A stretch of DNA of 32,312 nt from Betaproteobacteria bacterium (lineage in GTDB: Bacteria > Pseudomonadota > Gammaproteobacteria > Burkholderiales > Burkholderiaceae_C), in contig RFMX01000458.1 in NCBI GenBank assembly GCA_009927495.1, positions 1-32,312 on the forward strand, in the 5' to 3' direction. Numbering within the stretch: position 1 is the first letter of the stretch; every line of letters starts with the position of its first letter. The position numbers were made by a program, and so were the translations under genes. Below the pieces are notes generated by a model. That model was not told the DNA's origin. It made no database searches and saw only the letters and a program-made list of their open reading frames with translations. Positions 27,088 through 32,312 of the stretch are shown one piece after another.

Positions 27088-29000
27088 TAGGCAGCTGTAG
27101 GTGACGGGTTGGGTTGAACGGCAGGTGTTCCACCGCTTCCATCGCCAGAAGATGGCGTACGGGGAGTCCAGTCCTTGGGAGGACGAGGAGGACGGCCAGC
27201 CATGATGTCATCTAGCTGATCGCTATCGATGGTTTCCCATTCGAGCAGGGCCTTGGCCATGGCATGCATCTTGTCTGAGTTATCTTCAATCAAACGACGC
27301 GCAAGAGAGTATTGCTCATCAATGATGCGGCGAACTTCTGCGTCTACCTTTTGCATGGTGGACTCGCTCATGTTGGTCGTTTTGGTCACTGACCGACCTA
27401 AAAACACTTCGCCTTCGTTTTCAGCATAAACCATGGGACCTAATGCCTCAGTCATGCCATAACGCATGACCATGTCACGGGCAATTTGGGTTGCACGCTC
27501 GAAGTCGTTGGAGGCACCCGTGGTCATTTGGTTCATAAAGACTTCTTCAGCGATACGACCACCAAATAACATGCTGATTTGACTCAACATATAGGTACGG
27601 TCGTAGCTGTAACGGTCAGCCTCGGGGAGGCTCATGGTGACACCGAGGGCTCTTCCACGGGGAATAACAGTGACTTTGTGGACGGGATCGCACTTGGGTA
27701 AAAGCTTGCCAATCAAAGCGTGTCCTGACTCATGGTAGGCGGTATTACGGCGCTCTTCTTCAGGCATGACCATGCTTCTTCGCTCTGGGCCCATCAAAAT
27801 TTTGTCTTTGGCTTTTTCAAAATCTTGCATTTCAACCACACGTGCATTGCGACGGGCAGCCATCAATGCTGCCTCGTTGGTTAAATTGGCTAAATCTGCA
27901 CCACTCATGCCTGGTGTTCCACGTGCAATGACGCTTGGAGAAACATCTTGACCTACAGGTATCTTGCGCATGTGCACATTGAGGATTTGCTCACGGCCCC
28001 GGATATCGGGCAAGGTCACATAAACTTGGCGGTCAAAACGACCTGGGCGCAACAGAGCAGCGTCCAGGATGTCGGGGCGGTTGGTGGCGGCCACCACAAT
28101 GACGCCCAAATTGGTTTCAAAACCGTCCATCTCGACCAGCATTTGGTTCAGAGTTTGCTCGCGCTCGTCATTGCCCCCGCCCAAGCCAGCGCCGCGTTGG
28201 CGACCGACCGCGTCGATTTCATCGATGAAGATGATGCAAGGTGCGTTTTTCTTGGCGTTTTCGAACATATCCCGCACACGAGCCGCACCCACGCCAACAA
28301 ACATCTCCACGAAATCAGAACCTGAAATGCTGAAAAAAGGCACTTTGGCTTCGCCAGCAATGCCCTTGGCCAACAAGGTTTTACCGGTTCCAGGCGGGCC
28401 CACCAGCAACAAGCCACGGGGAATACGACCGCCCAGTTTTTGGAATTTTTGCGGGTCTTTTAAGAAATCGACCACCTCTTTGACTTCTTCTTTGGCCTCG
28501 TCGCATCCGGCCACATCGGCAAAGGTCACGGTGTTGTTGTTCTCATCGAGCATGCGCGCCTTGCTTTTGCCAAAGCTGAAAGCGCCGCCTTTGCCGCCGC
28601 CTTGCATTTGGCGCATGAAATAAACCCAGACACCAATCAGCAGCAGCATCGGGCCCCAGCTGACCAGCAAGGTCATGAGCAAGGAGCCTTCCTCGCGAGG
28701 TTTGACGTCAAACTTGACATTGTTGGAGATCAGGTCGCCCACCAAGCCACGGTCAAGGTAAGTGGCGTTGGTACGAACTTTACGATCATCGGTGGTAGTG
28801 GCGATGATTTCGGTGCCACCCTGTCCCTCTTGGATGGTTGCTGACTTGATGCGCTTGGCTCGAACTTCTTCTAAAAAATCCGAATAGGCCAAGTAACCGT
28901 TGCCAGCAGCACCTCGGGTGTCAAATTGCTTAAAAACTGTAAAAAGTACCAAGGCAATCACTAACCAAACGGCCACTTTAGAAAACCAGGGGTTGTTCAA
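27087..29000 (-). CDS. ftsH: ATP-dependent zinc metalloprotease FtsH
   Basis: FtsH is the membrane-bound AAA protease that degrades misfolded membrane proteins and regulators such as sigma32 and LpxC. Two membrane helices ([15 protein letters not shown] near residue 9, [18 protein letters not shown] near 110) flank a periplasmic domain. The AAA module has Walker [14 protein letters not shown], Walker [12 protein letters not shown] and the second region of homology [20 protein letters not shown]. The protease site is HESGHALIG with HEXXH zinc ligands. The tail after about residue 605 is Pro/Gly/Ser-rich. The start codon is TTG ([12 protein letters not shown]), supported by GGAG seven bases upstream. 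Its 637 residues are typical. Confidence 0.97.
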   Translation of the reverse strand: MNNPWFSKVAVWLVIALVLFTVFKQFDTRGAAGNGYLAYSDFLEEVRAKRIKSATIQEGQGGTEIIATTTDDRKVRTNATYLDRGLVGDLISNNVKFDVKPREEGSLLMTLLVSWGPMLLLIGVWVYFMRQMQGGGKGGAFSFGKSKARMLDENNNTVTFADVAGCDEAKEEVKEVVDFLKDPQKFQKLGGRIPRGLLLVGPPGTGKTLLAKGIAGEAKVPFFSISGSDFVEMFVGVGAARVRDMFENAKKNAPCIIFIDEIDAVGRQRGAGLGGGNDEREQTLNQMLVEMDGFETNLGVIVVAATNRPDILDAALLRPGRFDRQVYVTLPDIRGREQILNVHMRKIPVGQDVSPSVIARGTPGMSGADLANLTNEAALMAARRNARVVEMQDFEKAKDKILMGPERRSMVMPEEERRNTAYHESGHALIGKLLPKCDPVHKVTVIPRGRALGVTMSLPEADRYSYDRTYMLSQISMLFGGRIAEEVFMNQMTTGASNDFERATQIARDMVMRYGMTEALGPMVYAENEGEVFLGRSVTKTTNMSESTMQKVDAEVRRIIDEQYSLARRLIEDNSDKMHAMAKALLEWETIDSDQLDDIMAGRPPRPPKDWTPRTPSSGDGSGGTPAVQPNPSPTAA

Positions 29001-29059
29001 TGCAGACTCCAGTCAAAGCGAAATAAGGGAATACAAATAACTTGTGGTCATTTTAGGCT

Positions 29060-29073
29060 TTTCAAGCTTGAAA
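29060..29073. promoter_or_regulatory. Perfect 14-bp palindrome TTTCAAGCTTGAAA upstream of ftsH
   Basis: The repeat places CTTGAAA on both strands, 60-73 bases before the ftsH start. On the minus strand CTTGAAA is the usual sigma32 -35; CACAAGTTA 13 bases on is only a partial match to CCCCATnTA. The same TTGAAA with AGTTAT at 17 bases is a weak sigma70 alternative. The heat-shock reading is inferred. Confidence 0.3.
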
Positions 29074-29127
29074 GATACTTTTGTGGGTTTTCTGCCTTAT
29101 AAACGGTGCGGTTTTAGACTTGAATGC

Positions 29128-29781
29128 TCACTTGAGACCAATTCCAACTATAAAGTTCTCAGAAGAATTGCTTCTACTTGCCTTTGGCTTAATTGGTTTG
29201 ACAACCTTGAAGGTATCTTTAAAGAGCTTAACCAATTGAGAATAGCCGCTTCCGTGAAAAACTTTGACGACCAAGGCCCCTTGGGGTTTCAGATGGGCAA
29301 CTGCAAACTCCACAGCCAACTCCACCAAATGCGCCATCCTCGCGGCATCTGCAGACTCAATGCCAGATAAATTCGGTGCCATATCTGAAATAACTGTATC
29401 CACACTGCGGCCAGCTAGGTGATCGATGAGTTGAGTTGTAACTTCTGGCTCGCGAAAATCCCCTTGCAAAAAAAGCACGCCCTCTATGGCCGCCATAGGC
29501 AGAATATCCAACGCAATGAGGGTTCCATCCAACCCACCAACAGCCGCCCCCTGAGGTGCCATGCATCGGCGTGTGTATTGGCTCCAAGCCCCAGGAGCAC
29601 TGCCAAGGTCGACAACAACCATACCAGGGCGAATAAGGTTCAGGGTTTCGTTAATTTCTTTAAGCTTGTAAGCGGCTCTGGCACGATAACCTTCTTTTTG
29701 CGCAAGCTTGACATAGGGGTCATTCACATGGTCGTTCAACCATGATTTATTAACTTTCTTGCTTTGCGTTTTGACTTTCAA
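29128..29781 (-). CDS. rlmE: 23S rRNA (U2552) 2'-O-methyltransferase RlmE
   Basis: RlmE (FtsJ/RrmJ) methylates the ribose of U2552 in the A loop during 50S maturation. The Rossmann-type methyltransferase shows the SAM motif [15 protein letters not shown] (about residue 55), [11 protein letters not shown] (catalytic Asp, about 130), and the catalytic lysine in [14 protein letters not shown]. The N-terminal K in [11 protein letters not shown] completes the K-D-K-E set. The start is TTG (29781) with a strong AAGGA site seven bases upstream; an ATG four bases before it is out of frame. It has 217 residues. It precedes ftsH, the usual order, with 127 bases between that may hold a promoter. Confidence 0.95.
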   Translation of the reverse strand: MKVKTQSKKVNKSWLNDHVNDPYVKLAQKEGYRARAAYKLKEINETLNLIRPGMVVVDLGSAPGAWSQYTRRCMAPQGAAVGGLDGTLIALDILPMAAIEGVLFLQGDFREPEVTTQLIDHLAGRSVDTVISDMAPNLSGIESADAARMAHLVELAVEFAVAHLKPQGALVVKVFHGSGYSQLVKLFKDTFKVVKPIKPKASRSNSSENFIVGIGLK

Positions 29782-29816
29782 ACATGCTTCCTTGTGCTGC
29801 GAAGATAATACCCGCT

Positions 29817-30290
29817 ATGGCCTCAATAAAACTCACACCTGTACAAAGAAAAACGCATCGCGCTTTAGCCCATCATCTCGACCCTGTTGTGATGATTGGC
29901 AACGATGGCCTTACCTCTGCTATTGTTAAAGAAACTGACCTGGCCCTGTCGGCGCATGGACTCATCAAAATCAGAGTGCTTGGCGACGATAGGCAAGCAA
30001 GAGAAGTCATTTTTCAAGCGCTGGCCGATCAACTCCATGCTGCGCCCATTCAACATATTGGAAAGTTATTGGTGCTTTGGCGGCCACAGGTTGAAAAAGA
30101 AAAGCCTCTCAACGAAGAACGGCAAGCCGGTCCGAGAGAGTTTAAAGTTCTGAAATACAGCAAACGGGGCGGTCAACGACCCGAAATGAAGCGAGTTACT
30201 GTTCTAGGAAACGAAAGGCTGACCGCAGGTGGGCAAATCAAACGAGCAAAACCCAAAATCAAGTCCATCAAAAAAAGTGCTCAGGGTTAG
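29817..30290 (+). CDS. yhbY: CRM-domain RNA-binding protein YhbY
   Basis: YhbY is a small CRS1/YhbY-domain protein bound to pre-50S ribosomal particles. The domain runs from about residue 5 to 95: LTPVQRKTHRALAHHLDPVVMIGNDGLTSAIV, then ALSAHGLIKIRVLGDD, with the GNDGLT loop in place of the common GxxGLT. A basic C-terminal tail (YSKRGGQRPEMKR, KRAKPKIKSIKK) adds about 60 residues compared with E. coli's 97. ATG 29817 gives the usual start; the ORF track's 29784 ATG is less likely. It is divergent from rlmE with only 35 bases between starts, a common pairing for 50S assembly factors. No Shine-Dalgarno is seen. Confidence 0.9.
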   Translation: MASIKLTPVQRKTHRALAHHLDPVVMIGNDGLTSAIVKETDLALSAHGLIKIRVLGDDRQAREVIFQALADQLHAAPIQHIGKLLVLWRPQVEKEKPLNEERQAGPREFKVLKYSKRGGQRPEMKRVTVLGNERLTAGGQIKRAKPKIKSIKKSAQG

Positions 30291-30295
30291 CACTT
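30270..30295 (-). terminator. Terminator of the carB-greA transcript, inside the 3' end of yhbY
   Basis: On the minus strand AAGTGCT and AGCACTT form a seven-base stem around a seven-base loop, followed by a run of seven T including the last stem pairs. It begins just after the greA stop. Because yhbY ends at 30290, the stem covers its stop codon on the plus strand. Confidence 0.75.
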
Positions 30296-30301
30296 CGGTT
30301 G

Positions 30302-30778
30302 TCAAAGATAAGACACTTTGACGATTTCATAACCCTTGACACCACCTGGAGCCTCTACTTTCGCAATATCGCCCTCCTCTTTACCAATGAGGGCTCTTGC
30401 AATGGGACTGCTGATATTGATCAGGCCAAGCTTCAAGTCGGCCTCATCCTCTCCGACGATTTGGTAAGTAACGACGTCGCCAGAGGTTTCTTCTTCAAGT
30501 TCAACTGTTGCCCCAAAGACTACTCTCCCACCAGCGTCAACTGCAGAAGGATCGATGATTTGGGCTACTGAGAGTTTGCTCTCAATCTCTTGAATCCGGC
30601 CTTCAATAAAACCTTGCCTGTCTTTGGCAGCATCATATTCGGCGTTTTCACTCAAGTCCCCTTGGGCCCTGGCCTCGGCAATCGCATTAATCACCCAAGG
30701 ACGATCAACTGTTTTGAGGGTGTGCAACTCCAACTTGAGTTTTTCTGCACCGCGTTTAGTGATAGGTATCGTTGCCAT
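30302..30778 (-). CDS. greA: Transcription elongation factor GreA
   Basis: GreA rescues backtracked RNA polymerase by stimulating transcript cleavage. The N-terminal coiled coil bears the acidic tip motif [17 protein letters not shown] near residues 35-51, with the catalytic acidic residues D41 and E44 region. It is followed by the FKBP-like C-terminal domain ([12 protein letters not shown] to [17 protein letters not shown]). It has 158 residues, exactly the E. coli length. It follows carB by 18 bases, as in many betaproteobacteria, and is convergent with yhbY. Confidence 0.97.
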   Translation of the reverse strand: MATIPITKRGAEKLKLELHTLKTVDRPWVINAIAEARAQGDLSENAEYDAAKDRQGFIEGRIQEIESKLSVAQIIDPSAVDAGGRVVFGATVELEEETSGDVVTYQIVGEDEADLKLGLINISSPIARALIGKEEGDIAKVEAPGGVKGYEIVKVSYL

Positions 30779-30796
30779 GGCGTATCCAAATAAAAA

Positions 30797-32312
30797 TCAC
30801 GCCACCAACTGGGCGTGCAATTCCTGAAGAGAGTAGACGTCTAAATTGTCAAGGTACTTCATTCCTTCTACAGCCGCTTGTGCACCAGCAATCGTTGTAA
30901 AAGTAGTCACCCTTGCAAGCAGTGAAGAAATGCGAATTTGGCGTGAATCGGCGATTGCGTTACGACGCTCCTCAACGGTATTGATAACCAAGGCAATTTC
31001 ATTGTTTTTGAGCATATCCACCACATTCGGGCGACCTTCAGTCACCTTATTCACAGCTACCACAGGGAGACCCGCTGCGCTGATGGCGGCAGCGGTACCC
31101 TTGGTGGCCACCAACTCAAAGCCGTAGTCGATTAGCGCTTTAGCAATCAAAACGGCTCTGTCTTTATCGCTGTTCTTGACAGTCAAAAACACCTTGCGAA
31201 CAAGGTCAGTGGGTCGAGGTAATTTCGTTCCCGCTCCCAATTGGCTCTTAACAAAAGCCTCGCCAAAGGTTTTACCAACACCCATGACTTCGCCCGTTGA
31301 TTTCATCTCAGGACCCAAAATCGTATCAACGCCGGGGAATTTAACGAAGGGAAATACCGCCTCTTTCACACTGAAATACGGGGGAATGACTTCTTTTCCA
31401 ATCCCTTGGGCTTGCAGAGATTTACCCACCATACAACGAGCAGCCACCTTGGCCAGTTGTATGCCAGTCGCCTTGCTGACAAAAGGAACCGTTCGACTTG
31501 CTCTGGGATTAACCTCTAAAACATAAATCACATCCACGCCATCTTTATGTTGAATGGCAAATTGAACATTCATGAGGCCAACAACTTTGAGGCCATGTGC
31601 CATAGCAGTTGTTTGTCTTTTGATTTCATCTATCGTACTTGGAGAAAGGGAATAGGGCGGCAAAGAACAAGCAGAGTCTCCGCTGTGTACGCCAGCTTGC
31701 TCAATATGCTCCATCACACCGCCAATAAAAACTTGCTCGCCATCGCATATCGCATCCACATCGCATTCAATGGCATCATTCAAAAAACGGTCAAGTAATA
31801 CAGGTGAATCATGACTGACCTTGACGGCTTCGCGCATATAACGCTCAAGATCGCGCTGCTCGTGAACGATCTCCATGGCACGCCCACCCAAAACATAGCT
31901 TGGACGGACCACCAACGGATAGCCCAGCTGGGCAGCTTGCGCAAGGGCTTCTTCCTCAGTTCTGGCAGTTGTATTTGGGGGCTGACGAAGACCCAATTGA
32001 TGGAGCAGTTTTTGGAAACGCTCCCGATCTTCAGCGGCATCAATCATGTCTGGGCTGGTGCCAATGATAGGAACGCCAGCAGCTTCCAGCCCCAGGGCCA
32101 ACTTCAGCGGGGTTTGTCCACCATATTGGACGATCACGCCAAACGGTTTTTCTTTGTCAACAATTTCAAGAACGTCTTCCAAGGTCAGCGGCTCAAAGTA
32201 AAGACGATCGCTGGTGTCGTAGTCGGTAGAAACCGTTTCTGGGTTGCAATTGACCATGATGGTTTCATAGCCATCTTCCCGCATGGCAAGGGCCGCATGG
32301 ACACAGCAATAA
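30797..32312 (-). CDS. carB: Carbamoyl-phosphate synthase large subunit, C-terminal half (5' end outside window)
   Basis: CarB makes carbamoyl phosphate for arginine and pyrimidine synthesis. The visible part is about 504 residues of a roughly 1,075-residue protein; the reading frame runs to the window edge as [16 protein letters not shown], so the ORF track start at 32284 is internal. It includes the second ATP-grasp domain ([56 protein letters not shown]) and the C-terminal MGS-like allosteric domain ([53 protein letters not shown]), where UMP and ornithine bind in E. coli. No lesion is seen. Confidence 0.97.
   Translation of the reverse strand, partial: YCCVHAALAMREDGYETIMVNCNPETVSTDYDTSDRLYFEPLTLEDVLEIVDKEKPFGVIVQYGGQTPLKLALGLEAAGVPIIGTSPDMIDAAEDRERFQKLLHQLGLRQPPNTTARTEEEALAQAAQLGYPLVVRPSYVLGGRAMEIVHEQRDLERYMREAVKVSHDSPVLLDRFLNDAIECDVDAICDGEQVFIGGVMEHIEQAGVHSGDSACSLPPYSLSPSTIDEIKRQTTAMAHGLKVVGLMNVQFAIQHKDGVDVIYVLEVNPRASRTVPFVSKATGIQLAKVAARCMVGKSLQAQGIGKEVIPPYFSVKEAVFPFVKFPGVDTILGPEMKSTGEVMGVGKTFGEAFVKSQLGAGTKLPRPTDLVRKVFLTVKNSDKDRAVLIAKALIDYGFELVATKGTAAAISAAGLPVVAVNKVTEGRPNVVDMLKNNEIALVINTVEERRNAIADSRQIRISSLLARVTTFTTIAGAQAAVEGMKYLDNLDVYSLQELHAQLVA

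Noticed and set aside
29013-29051. Upstream 12-codon ORF (MTTSYLYSLISL) before ftsH
   Set aside because: It has no Shine-Dalgarno and no feature beyond a chance start and stop.

Overview
The window reads as a chromosomal housekeeping segment of a betaproteobacterium (Burkholderiales, most like Comamonadaceae). I base this on the protein sequences and on gene order: iscRSUA-hscBA-fdx beside dnaQ, rlmE-ftsH-folP-glmM-ppk, carB-greA, an intracellular PHB depolymerase and a methylmalonyl-CoA cluster. Base composition looks close to balanced by eye, which is low for that family, so a freshwater lineage of moderate GC is a reasonable guess. That placement is inference; no search was run.

Layout. 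(1) 1-6069, all minus strand: iscR-iscS-iscU-iscA-hscB-hscA-fdx-dnaQ, then the 5' half of a tRNA-Val(CAC). The operon starts from an extended -10 promoter overlapped by a clear IscR type-1 operator. (2) 6103-8190: uvrB on minus. (3) 8307-12149, plus strand: an aromatic/aspartate-type aminotransferase, a HAD hydrolase of the haloacid-dehalogenase type, PHB depolymerase phaZ behind a promoter with a near-perfect palindrome over its -10, and a stand-alone soluble RnfB-like ferredoxin. (4) 12160-21768, minus strand: a basic amino acid decarboxylase broken by a one-base frameshift, then methylmalonyl-CoA mutase, MeaB, PccB, PccA and a VOC protein. Together the last five would convert propionyl-CoA to succinyl-CoA, with the VOC protein filling the epimerase step. 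(5) 21835-21990, plus strand: tRNA-Ser(GGA) with promoter and terminator. (6) 22003-29781, minus strand: a 46-residue lipoprotein missing from the ORF track, sixA, ppk1, glmM, folP, ftsH and rlmE. (7) 29817-30290, plus strand: yhbY. (8) 30270-32312, minus strand: carB (5' end outside the window) and greA with a terminator inside the 3' end of yhbY.

The genes form several functional groups: Fe-S cluster assembly under IscR feedback, storage polymer (PHB) use, propionyl-CoA/odd-chain carbon entry to the TCA cycle, polyphosphate synthesis, and cell envelope/folate/protein quality control (glmM, folP, ftsH).

I found no phage, insertion sequence, CRISPR array, toxin-antitoxin pair or defence island, and no stretch over 300 bases lacks a gene. 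The most noteworthy points are the frameshifted decarboxylase, the palindromic operator candidate at phaZ, the lone RnfB-like protein coupled to phaZ, the candidate epimerase with a Gln in the first metal-ligand position, and the small lipoprotein. I do not see a convincing undescribed multi-gene system.
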